Positions 31,642 through 42,592 of a stretch of 64,000 bases of DNA are shown in pieces. The position numbers were made by a program, and so were the translations under genes. The stretch is from Theristus sp. LFF4_11 (Eukaryota; Nematoda; Chromadorea; Monhysterida; Xyalidae), in NCBI GenBank assembly GCA_030248135.1, contig JASANC010005472.1, positions 1 through 64,000 of the forward strand. The letters run 5' to 3'. Within the stretch, counting starts at the first letter, position 1, and each line of letters begins with the position of its first letter. Below the pieces are notes generated by a model, which searched no databases, was not told the origin of the DNA, and saw nothing but the letters and a program-made list of their open reading frames with translations.

Positions 31642-34569
31642 ATGTCACTGCCGCCAGACCATGCATTGCCAACGCACACCACGTCAGACTACGTTGAAAT
31701 TGTGATCCTTGCTCTCATTGCCGGTTTGTTGTATTGCCTTCCTCTTCTTTTCTCGGCCGCAATGGCTGCATTTAGAATGGAATTAATTGCATTGCAATTA
31801 GAATCTTTTGTATTTCAGTGTTTGGCTCTTTTGGCAATGTCTTCACGGGCATCAATCTGCGGCGAGTTTATCGGCACCGAAAACGAAAACGGCACAAGGT
31901 TCATTTTCATAAAATCGAAAAGTCATATACACATAGCTGTTTTCATTTTGATCGTTTCCATACGGCATACACCACCGTGTATAGCGTGACTGCCGAATGT
32001 CATTCCTCTGGCTGAAGATGGCGTTGACGTGCGCAAATCTGCTGGTCTGCGGCGTTGTGGCGCCGTGGAAGATGTTCTGGTTGATCACGTATCAGTGGCT
32101 CGGCGGCATATGGCTGTGCAAGACGGCGCACTTCACGTTCATGGCCGCCATCAATTTCGCGTCGTTCGTTTTTTTTATGTAGACAATGGAAACTCTCGAT
32201 TGATCAAATAACCGATACAGTAAGACGTTGCAAACACTTGTTTCAAGGTATATGATCGTGGTCGTTGCAATCGATCGTGTCCGCATTGTGCATGCTGGCG
32301 CAAACCGACGCGCTTCCAAGGTATTTTTTATTGTCATTAACTTTATTTTGCTTTTTTTAAGTTTATCTATTGACAGTCTCAAATGCGCTTTGCGCAGATG
32401 ACGAACGCCCGTGGGCAGCAGTCGCGCGTCGCCTCGCTGACCGCCGTTGCGTCTGCGCTCGCTCTGCTGCTTTCATCGTGCCAGTGGATTGTGTTCACCG
32501 TTGTCCAGCCGTTCCCACCGGTTCGGCGTTTTTTGCACTAACATTTTGTCAGCTCAACCAACAAATTATAAACGGCAACACGGCAACTTTATTTTGTCAG
32601 TGAAGGTTTTATGATTTTCAAAAGTTTGTTCTTATTGATTTTTTTTTCAGAAACCGTGGTATCAATGTGTGACAATCTGGGATCGCAACAAAATTTCTCG
32701 TTTCACTGGGAACAATACAAATGTGACAGAAAACGCAACCGAATACAACTATACCCTTGATGATCAAGCTCCGATGATTTATCAGGTCAGCTAAATTATT
32801 TTCACCGGCACCAGATCCGTGCGAACCCCTGGGGTGTCTCGGGGGCGAGCGGCAAGGCGGTGGAGAACCTGCAAGCATGTGGAAGTCAGTGCCGGTGTCA
32901 AAAGTTTGAGCCCGCAATAGCAGATCATTTCTCTGTTTCGTTTCTCTGTACCCGCAAGCCGTTGTTCAGTCACTCAATTTCTGCTGGCCCGCCACCAAGG
33001 CCCCATAGGTTCGCACGGGTCAGACTGGTTGAAGGATTCAATGGACTGTTAGGCACAACAGACGGCTCTGTCTTTGTTTGCCAGCTATACCACCTGTGCA
33101 CCGCGTTCTGGCTTCCATTTGCGGTGATCGTTGTGTCGTACGCCTACGTCGTGCTGGCACTGAACCGCTACGCAAGCCAGAACCCTGTCGCCAGTCGCAC
33201 ACTCCATCGGCATGGACCGATCATCAGGAAAAGGCACAATTTCACATTCGCTCCAAACGCGCTGACTGTGCTCAGTGGTGGCACGAGCATCTGCAGCGAG
33301 GAGCAGACGTGCGCGGACGGCAACAAAATGGGCACGACGTCAAACGTGGCAAGCGCCGTCAATCAGACGCCAAACCAGTTCGCATTCGCCGTGCAGACGC
33401 CGACGGCCAGCCAGTGCTCGTTCGCGCCACTGTCAAACGCAGCATCGCTTGTTGCCCTCAATCGTCGCGATTGGTTAGTTGGTGGGGGTCAATTTGTGTG
33501 TGTGTGTGTTGACGTGGACAAATAAAACATTGCACTACTGACGGAAAATCTTGTTTCAATTAAAAAAACGCCTGACAGCGTTTATAAGTTCAGGAATAAT
33601 CGTAACCACATAGTTTCTTATACCCCAGAAAGTTCATTGCCACCTGCAGGCCGCCAGTACCGCTACCGAACGATCATCAGCCGACTGTTTCGTCATCCGC
33701 ACAGACTGAGTTCCGCCTGGGCGCCTCGAATCCATCGCTGCATTCAACACACCCCTGCGGCACTGTTGCGGCGGCAGTCAGCGGCACTCAAACGAGCGTC
33801 CACAAGGTCTCGAGTCCGGCGATGGTGAGCGCGAGCAAAAAACGCATGTCGCTGACGATCGACATGTACCACTATCAGCGGCGTCCGGCGCTGACCAACA
33901 AGGCGTTGACGCCGACGCACTCCGCGTGCAGCGACAGCGTCAGCTCGTTCAACACAGTGGACAGGAGCGACGAGCGGCACGGCGACACGACCGTGCTGAT
34001 GCTGCGCTCGATCTCGGCCGTGTTCGGGCAGGCGCTCGTGCGTCAGATGAATCGCACCGCCAGACTGCTCCAGCAACAGGAACGTCGAAACAGGGCACGT
34101 GGCATTTGTTGTGAGAAAGGAGCTTACCCCGAGGAGCACTTTGGGATTGGATTACGTTTACTTTGGGCGGCTGTACTCCAAACAAACGCACTGGAACACC
34201 CGAATACAAGCTACACAACCATTCAGTGAACCACACCATCGGAGCAGTTATTTAGCTTTGTTAAATTGAATCACCGGTTGACAAGCTTCCAATCCGTGAA
34301 AGAGTGAGAAACGCAAGTCAAAGCAGAATAAAACAATACATCAAATCAGCATTCTCTTTCAGCGCAGAATCAAACCGCTGATCACAGCGACGTTGGTCAC
34401 CGGTTGCTATTTGATTTCGTTTCTGCCGTACAACATTCTGGCGTTGTTCCAGGTGTTCAGCGATGGACGGTACTCCGATTATGTGAATCAGGTGATCAAC
34501 TTTGCGTCTGCATTTGTTTTTGTGAACTCGGCGGTTAGTCCACTTTTGTATGGTTGGACAGAGGATTGA
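31642..34569 (+). CDS. Rhodopsin-like neuropeptide receptor, GnRH/AKH/vasopressin-receptor type
   Basis: Nine exons: 31642-31723, 31819-31898, 31985-32163, 32248-32320, 32398-32520, 32651-32785, 33085-33473, 33650-34094, 34363-34569; every join keeps phase (570 residues). TM1 ends with FGSFGNVFTGIN (GN motif); TM2-ECL1 is MALTCANLLVCGVVAPWKMF then TYQWLGG; TM3 has the conserved Cys (IWLCKTAHF) and AIDRVRIVH in place of DRY. ECL2 has WYQC and three N-glycosylation sites; TM5 is AFWLPFAVIVVSYAYVVLAL; TM6 ISFLPYNILALFQ; TM7 VNSAVSPLLYGW. The layout resembles GnRH/AKH-related receptors that couple to Gq. The third intracellular loop is about 240 residues, and the protein stops four residues after TM7, without a cytoplasmic tail unless another exon exists. 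Exon 8 appears to end at a GC donor. Confidence 0.88.
32811..33024. mobile_element. Intronic MITE copy B (family CCATACCCGTGCGACGGTG)
   Basis: Left end CCAGATCCGTGCGAACCCCT; right end, read in reverse complement, TGACCCGTGCGAACCTATGG. It fills 72% of receptor intron 6 (32786-33084). Confidence 0.72.
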
Positions 34570-36775
34570 TGCAAGTATCGTCTTATTGCCAAAAAGTGTG
34601 GACGCGTGAAAAAAAAACTAATAAATAGCCGGGTGCCACATGTTGTGGTGTTTGATGTTTGGTGATAAGTTCCCTTATGGATGGATCATGGAGCATGGAC
34701 CAACACACACGCATTCTGCAGTTGATCACTGAAGAATGAGTTTTTTTATTTTTTTTTTAAATCAGAAAATACAAACGCGGATTAAAACTAAAATTTTATT
34801 ACCATACATAGCCCAAGTGGTGCAGAATCACAATGAAAATACCAAGTTTGTCATACATGCAGCATTTGAAAACATTAAAAACTGACGTGCCCATTGAGAA
34901 CGATGACTTTTTAAAAACAGAAAAATATAAACAACTAACCAAAAACAAAAGTGTCATAATTTTGATGGAAAATTCAAACACACAAAACATGCAGGCACAA
35001 GCAATCTGCATATTAATTGCATGAATGAACACACATTTTGGCCCAAATAACACAGCTTTTGTTTTGTTTGGCAGAACAAACGCAGAAATTGGTACATATA
35101 CTGAGTATTAAATTGCAAATGGTGCGGAATGACCTAAAAGAACCTCAACAAACAAAGGATAGTTCTAGAAAAGAAACTACTCTAGCTCGAAGTCAAATGG
35201 ATTGTAACTGAAATGGAACAGCTGCTGTTTTTTTTCGCTGGTTCAGTACCAGGCAAATCTTACAAGCCGTCTGACTTCTTCGCCAAATACACCTCACGAA
35301 AAAATTTGACTCTAAACAATCTTGTTCCAAAATTTATAGTCTCCATTATTTGACTTAAAGAAATTTTAGAAATTCTTTAATGATGTAAGCAAGTTTCGAA
35401 TTATGGTGTCCCAAAAAGAAAAAAAAACTGTACACATATCACAGAATGCTGACTTTTCGTTTCCTCGTCGCCGCAGCAAACAACTACAATGAACCAAAGA
35501 TCATTTAAGCGACAAAAATAAATACCGTGTGAAAATACCGTTAGCTGAAGGAAATAAAAATTACGAAGGATGCTAGTTTTTTAGCATAGTGGATAAAAAC
35601 ATTATTCAACACTATTGGAATGACTACGAGTACTTGACCTCGCACAATTGTACAATCAACTAAGAATCAACCACACTAAATCGACTTCATTGTACATTTT
35701 CGACGTTTTAGAAACTTGAAGAACCTACATGTAAACTACAGCATGGCCGAATAAATGAGGCAGTCCATCAAGGCGGGATTAGTCGCTGACTAGGAGTTGT
35801 CTTTTTCAAAAATGCCAACATAATTTCTAATCATGTGTGCAAGGGAGAAAGAATGAACAGAATAGCACGGATAATCCATTAGTTTAAAAAAAAACGCGTC
35901 AAATTTGGCATACAATTTGGTTTCTGAACTTCTTTTTCTTTCATTCAAAATTCGCGCGCTCCTTGCACCCTGAAAAAAGCTGCCATGTTTAATCGGCCAT
36001 ACTGTACATACCACATGCAGTATATCAAATTCAACTTGGGTCCAGCAGTATTTCAACTTCAGAAACTGTGCCATTAGCAAAAGAGAAAGAGCAAAGACAA
36101 GCAAGAATATAACAAAACAGGAAAATGAAAAGAACTCGAAGTTATTTTGTGGAACTTCGAGCTCATAAGCAACAATTTGAGAAGAACACAACGGAAATAT
36201 TATGATTGAGATTCGGCACGGGCGACAACCGCACCGCACAGTTTCAGAATGTGGAAACAAGAGCTTGAAGCATAAGTTGAAAATTGAATAATGTGATTTT
36301 CGAAATTATACAACAGCATGGTAACGTAACTGTACACAAGTAAGGCACGTTGGCACAGAATGGGCGGTTTCGATTCGGTTCAGAATAAAAAACAAAGTGA
36401 TTCGTGTAAATAATAAAGGCATTATTTCTGTAGTTTGACAAACTGATTTTGTAGCTTGATTTTGGTCTATATGATTATGGTAAAGGCAATTCAGGTAATG
36501 CTTTCCAAAAAGTTGAAATTCTAGATCTGCTTGCCTGAATTAGATAAAATAGATTGTTTGTTAATGAAACATCACAAAACTCAAAACAACAAGAAGAACA
36601 AATAACAATACGGTTTTGGTTACCCATAACTTGGCGAGCGGTAGGCGGCGTGTGCACATTTTTTAGAACTGAAGGCCAGAAAAGAAGAACCCAATCAATC
36701 GTGGAGACACACAATGCATACGAGCGCCCGCACGCACAGCAACAACAACGCACGAGAACACATTCACACAACAGT
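34570..36775. other. Convergent intergenic region with one MITE
   Basis: About 2.2 kb between the 3' ends of the receptor and TRAF genes. A likely poly-A signal region for the receptor follows at 34620 (AATAAATAG). Apart from the MITE at 35739-36004 I see only random open frames. Confidence 0.45.
35739..36004. mobile_element. Mariner-like MITE, CAG..GGCCGAAT family, copy 2 (best ends)
   Basis: Begins CAGCATGGCCGAATAAATGA and ends AATCGGCCATACTG, flanked by TA on both sides (35737-35738 and 36005-36006), as expected for Tc1/mariner insertion. Non-coding, 266 bp. Confidence 0.82.
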
Positions 36776-39700
36776 TTACAACGACACCATATCCTCCGTG
36801 TCGACTTGCACTTTGATGAACATCACGTCGTCGCGGATGTAATCCAACTTGTCGAGAATGGCCAGCTCACAGAACTTCTGCGCTCCGAACGACGCGTTTC
36901 GTTCGCTGGTCGGTCGACCCAAGAACGCGCGGTTTTCCTTCACGGCGTTCGGTTTCACCGTGTACCTAAACATGAATGTGCAGTTTTTACAGAAACGTTT
37001 CCCACAATACTACGCCTAAAAAGTTTAGCAAAAATGCCGCAAGACTGAAAACATTCACAAATTGCGTACGTGATGTTGCGGCGAGCGGCTGGATCCTGAC
37101 ACTGGTCGAGCAGCGTGAACGTCACGCGATGGCTGAACGGCCACGTCAGCAGAGCGTCGTATTCGCCGCGAAGAATGCCGACAAACAGTGACATGTGCTT
37201 GCCACGCACTGCGGGGTAAATTTGGATTTTCCTTTTCTTGGTATGCGGTTGATTTTGCTTGAAAAGGTTCAAGAAATTCAAGAAAATACCTTTTCCATCA
37301 CCAAACAGACAAGCAGACAGTGCCATCTTGTAACCGTGACGACCCGTGAGAAATGGTGGCGAAAAAATTGTTGTTCGCGAACCGGCTTTCGCTTCGTTGT
37401 ACCTGGGAAAAAACTCACAGTGCTGATGACATGCGCTTCCTTTAGTGCATTGAAGCAGTTTTGTACGTTGGTGGTACTGACTTTTGCACATAATTGTCAA
37501 TACGCCAGAGCAACTGAGCTCCATACAGCTTTTCCAAGTTGTCCGTCTTCAAGCTGAGCTCCTCAATACGTCGCCCAATGCGTTCGGTGTTCAGTTGCAT
37601 GTTCAACAGTAGCCGTTTGAGCTCAACGACGCCGTCGCATAACAGCGACAAATGGCGCGTCGGCTCTTCGCGAATGTGCTTCTGCAGTACTGTGCGCTCG
37701 CCCTGAATGATGAAATGTACGGTTAAATTGGTTATTCGTGCTATTCTGGTCATTCTTTATACATTGCGCACTCGATTGGCGAATATCTTGGTATTTTTAA
37801 AAAAGGCAACTCCTAGTCTGCGACTGATCTCGCCTTGAATGAGACTGCCTTATTTATTCGGCCTGCTGTATCTGGTTTTGGATATGTGTAGAACCGATTA
37901 AATTCATGTTAATGCATGAAGTACATTGTAAATTGTGGAATCGGGATAATACTACAGGCATACCAATGCCGCAGAACAGCAAGCTAATTTTAAAACAAAG
38001 GTGGGCAGAATGTTGCAGCATGAACGAATGGTTGGCCCAGTTTAGTCTTTATGGCAGTATTAATGACAAAACAACAATGTTTGTGTCGGTATAAATAACA
38101 CGGAATTATATTATAGCACTTGTGCTGCACCACCACACGTCCTTGTAAACGAGAAACCAATAACTGCTAAGGGCAGGTTAGATACCAACAGATGCTAATA
38201 TGACAAGCTCAGCTTGAGCTGTCACATACCGGTAAACAATAAATATGGACGAGCTCCGGTCATATTGTCACAACATCACTATTAGAATAAATCAATTGTC
38301 TGAACAATAATAATTGTAATTGTAGCTTCAGATTGACCCATTGAAGGAACTAATAATGATGAACCGAAAAAAAGAGATCGCGGACTGAGGGATTGTCACA
38401 CAGACTAATGTCATTTTACCAAGATTTAACGAATAAAAACGTATTGAACAAAGCCAAACACGAGCTGTGCTCTGATGCAATGTACCTTGTGTTTGCAGCC
38501 GAACTCGGCAAACGGACAACTGCTGCCAGCCTTCGGGCACGTGTTCAAGTGGGTTCGAAGCTGAAATACACGTTATGAATTAATAATGCATTTAGAGACC
38601 TGAATTATGCTAGACTTGGCAAGTACAAGTTTCCAGACATGTTCTTCGCTGATAATATGGTTTGGAGAACAAGAGAATCAAGTGTATTGTGTGGTGCGCA
38701 AATCTGCGACATCGCTTTGTGTGCCCCAAAATAGTCAGACCGTGAAACAGAGATGAAAAATTCATGACAAGCTTGAACAGTGCTTCAGTCGGTGGTCTAA
38801 CAAGCGTGCTAGCTGGAAACTCCTTCATTTGGAGACTGTTTTTACGATTCGTTAAGCTGTTGCATAATCACCCACCGACAGCATATTTTGTGTCTTTTAT
38901 TCTATCAGTTCCACATTAATACGGCGTAATCAGTTGCCAAAGCGTCGATCATTCTGAAAACTGACTTGAAACAATGAAACAAGAAACGGAAATTGAGGCA
39001 AACCTCTTCGCGTGCGTATTTCGCCTTTGAACAGCCGTTCGGACACTCGAGCGGAAACAACGGACAGGCGCGGTAATGCTCCTCCAGCTGCTCGTACACG
39101 ATCTCCTTCTTGCAGTGCTCACAGTCGAGGCGGCGCTTCGTGCAGTCCTCCAGCAAATGCTGCTCCAAAAAGCGACGCTCGAACGTTTCACCGCACTTCT
39201 TTGTGCACTCGATCACCGCGTTCTCGCACTCTTGAATGTGTCCCTGGACAAGCAAGGCGGTTTTGTGGGTTTCATTATGAACTTTTCACACTTGAAATTT
39301 CAACCCGCTACTCGTTTACCTCGGTTTTAACCAGATTCAACAGCGGTAGCAACCCTCTTTACCAGAAAAACGAAAAAAAAACAAAAAAAACAACGCACCG
39401 GCAGTTCACGCAGCGTGCCCGTCCACGTGCAGCCATTCTCGCCGAACGAGCATTTCACTTTCAGCTGCTGGATCTTCTTCTGCAGCGGCTTATCAACGAA
39501 CGCCTTGTCCCGATTGATGGTCTTCCCGTCCACCGGGCACTTCCCACCGCTCCTGGAACAAAGACCAAGAAGAAACTAGTACTGGACGTAAAAAAGCGCA
39601 CCAATGAAAGAATTCAGCGCAGAAACCCAAACGTGACAGAACTGTAAAATTGCGGAGAGAAAATCGCGGCCTGACACGAATGTTCATGCTATGAATGAAA

Positions 39701-41367
39701 TCAAAAACAAGCGCTTGCGAAACGAAACGCACTTTCAAAATAACTTTCAGACAAACAAAACAACCAATTGTGGTGTGTGCACGACTTTCGCACAACGCTT
39801 TATGGGACCAACGACCAGACAGAAAACATATAAATACAGGTGTATAGAACCGTTTTACGAAAAAATGCGAAATTGCATACAGCCACACAACGGAATCAGA
39901 GCGTAAGCTGATCTGTGAATTGTATCGAATACGTGTTGTCAAGCGGGACATAACACCGGCTTATAATGTAAACAATGATTTGCACCCAACAATGGACGAA
40001 CGCGGCACCTGATACCCGATCACAACGTTTTCACACAATTCTGAGAATGTGGACACAATCAGGGTCAAATACTCCAGGCTGATTTCCGCTAACAATTGAG
40101 CTCTAAACTGTGCCAACTTCCAGACCAAATTGTTTGTTTCCAGAGTTTTAGCCCGATAAAACACTGGACAAAAGAAGAAAAGACCAATACAAAGAATAAA
40201 CAATAGGAGCTGGTAGTTCCGTTGAACCAACTGAACTAAGCGGCGCAAGTCTTTATCATGATACGGTAAGTTTTTTTTTTCATTCTGTTCGGATCAGACG
40301 AGCCCATATGACTGGAAACACACGTAACAGAAAATGGTTGGTTTCTGTTTCGTTTATCAGTGCGGTAAAGAACTTTTCATTCGCATTTGAAACTAACGTC
40401 GCTTATCAACAAACCGTAAAAAGGAGTCACCACATGGAGCTCCAGGCTTGTCTGCGCCTGTTAACACTGTTTCACAATAACAAAACAAAATGCATTTTTT
40501 TGAGACAGCGTTAGTTTTTTTCTGATAACAGCAAGTAAAATCAAAGAAAAAACAGTGCATTTCAAACGCATAAAGCTGCTGTTATCAAGTTGAACAAACC
40601 TGATGCCTGGTGTCTGTTCAAAAACTAAAAGCGCAATAAAGGTGGCCAATAAACCTACAATCATCGGAAACCGGTACCAAATATAAAACAACTGAAACGG
40701 GTTAGAAAAAAAGCTGAGAACCAAGCCGTCTGTTGAGCGAGCTGAATAAAAAAAATTACGTGACGTGGTATAACTTTTCAGTTTGCCCAATACTGCTTGT
40801 CGACGTGGCAAACGATCAAGCAGACAACCACACAGTATGGACATACAGTCGCAAAGCTCTGGAACAAGCTACAGGCTGAGCTTAAAAGAACAGCTGATTC
40901 AAGAATAGTAAAACAGAAACAGTATTTTGTGGAATAAAAAAAAACGAAAAGCATCACAAAAATACGCATCAAGCAGATAACCGGCCACAGCATTACTGAA
41001 AAAGATTAAAAATACAAGTCGTTTCAAGTTTTCACGAAACAGAACAAGCCCTTAGGTGTAACGTAATGACAAACTTAACAAACTTTGAAACGACTTTCAA
41101 ATCAGGCCACCACGAAACTTTGGCACACCAAAGTAACCAGCAAAACAAAGCGTACTTGGTCAAGTCGGGCACGCACGCCGAGCAACAGTGATGCTCGCAC
41201 GCATCGAACTGCACCGGATAGCGCAGCACTTGCTGGCAGATCAGACATTCGAACTCCTTCGGGATGTCCTCCACGAACACGATGTCCAGGTCGACCACGT
41301 TCGCGCGCGGACTACCGGTCGGCATCGTCGATTGGTTGTTGGTGACGTTCGTGTCGTTCAAGTTCAA
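36776..41367 (-). CDS. TRAF-family adaptor / E3 ligase (RING, TRAF zinc fingers, MATH)
   Basis: Signal-transducing adaptor downstream of TNF/Toll-type receptors. Eight exons (minus): 41156-41367, 39399-39552, 39004-39243, 38486-38560, 37482-37702, 37290-37402, 37070-37208, 36776-36965; phases fit and give 447 residues. RING: FECLICQQVLRYPVQFDACE, HHCCSAC, then GGKCPVDGKTI, with the last ligand Asp as in TRAF6. Zinc fingers: KCSFGENGCTWTGTLREL, CENAVIECTKKCGETFERRF, CTKRRLDCEHCKKEI, CPLFPLECPNGCSKA, THLNTCPKAGSSCPF. A coiled segment (LKRLLLNMQLNTERIGRRIE) precedes the MATH/TRAF-C domain (LLWRIDNYVQK, GYKMALSACLFGDGKG, RGEYDALLTWPFSHRVTFTL, YIRDDVMFIKVQV). The order is closest to TRAF4/TRAF6. 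Intron 1 (1.6 kb) holds possible membrane-protein fragments. Confidence 0.94.
37796..37868. mobile_element. Solo end of the CAG..GGCCGAAT MITE family
   Basis: Inverted partial copy: AGGCAACTCCTAGTCTGCGA to CGGCCTGCTG, followed by TA. It matches the left ends of the copies at 11050 and 35739. It lies in TRAF intron 4. Confidence 0.7.
40013..40990 (-). other. Hydrophobic exon-like fragments inside TRAF intron 1
   Basis: Three minus-strand frames encode probable membrane segments: about 40990-40790 (LWPVICLMRIFVMLFVFFYS and CPYCVVVCLIVCHV), about 40690-40603 (LFYIWYRFPMIVGLLATFIA, ending at a good donor after GIR) and about 40273-40013 (NYQLLLFILCIGLFFFCPVF, then KLAQFRAQLLAEISLEYLTL). They resemble pieces of a multi-pass protein such as a chemoreceptor, but the exon phases I tried do not join cleanly. 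It may be a nested gene, a pseudogene or chance. Confidence 0.25.
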
Positions 41368-42592
41368 TTAGAGTTCACCTGAAAGATATGGAGAATTGCT
41401 GGAACATGATGTGGTTTTTCCTGATGAAGGATTATGACAAAAGTTGATGGTACTCGTGCCTGAGACCTAAAGTAGCAAATTTTAACGTCGCACTTGGGAT
41501 TTTTATCAGGAAAAGGTAAATTGGGTCAAGGACAAAACAGTCATGTGAATGTGATATACACCTTCAAAATTGAGGCACGTGTTTTGCTGCATCATTGGTT
41601 GACTAGGCTACCATCAAAGTTAACCAAAACACAATATGCCAGAATGTGGAGTGCACTGTATACCTACCGAAACCTTATTGACTTTTATCAACTCCATATC
41701 AACAAGCATGTGTGGCAGCTAATGCGGAAGGCACGGTAATTTTGAACAACCAACTTGTGTGTTTGCGTTTGATGGCGAACGCACCATGGTAACTCGGACG
41801 ACGAGACGTGTGCTACCAAAACAAAGTGCTGCCATATTTATTGCTTTACAATGGGAAGCAGCATCCGATCATGACAGCACTGACAGATACATAGAATGCA
41901 CCGGCGTGAACACAATGCTCGTCCACTTTTTCATTCAAATTCGGTTGGTTCACCCAGTTGTGGGTTCCAGAAACTTCTGTCGTTCCGCACACACGGGTTG
42001 CGCGATTTCGTCTTTGAAGGACCAATGCTCGATAAGGACTCGGGGTTCCGTTCAGCTAATGCACGTTTTGTGTCGATGACGTCGTCTTGACTGATACACA
42101 TGAGTGACCACACATTTTTGAAGGCACTTATTTTTACTATTTCATTATTCTCAGAATGACGTGATCGATCGTCATGTCATGTGATTGACAAAGCATGCAC
42201 GGTTCATAATCAAGTGTGCTGTATGATGAGTTTATTCAAATCAAACATCAAAAGAATCGCTTGCAGTTTTAGCTGAAAACACACAAGACAACGTTTAACG
42301 GTAAGTCGCCAGCAGCAACCTGAAACAACGCACTTACGTTCCAGAGAATGATCTAGTTTTACGTTCACCGGTGAATCGATGGTGGGTCATTGAAATCACC
42401 CTGGACCTCGGCCACAACAACAATCAGAACAAAACAAAAACTCAACGACGGAAACTAAAAGAACTGAGAAGCAACAGGCAGAAAACAACTAGAACACTTG
42501 CGATCTTGACCAGAACTTGACTAAAAGCAAAAAAACGTCCAGTATCCAAATTTCATCAAATCCAATTTCACAAAAACATTTTTTCTTCATCT
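41368..42592. other. Intergenic region between TRAF and C1QBP
   Basis: About 1.2 kb between two minus-strand genes. A plus-strand frame 41759-42079 is open for 106 codons, but without a recognisable motif or splice context. Nothing else is assignable. Confidence 0.4.

Noticed and set aside
41759..42079. 106-codon plus-strand frame between TRAF and C1QBP
   Set aside because: No recognisable motif, no Kozak-like or splice context, and open only by modest length; not better than chance.
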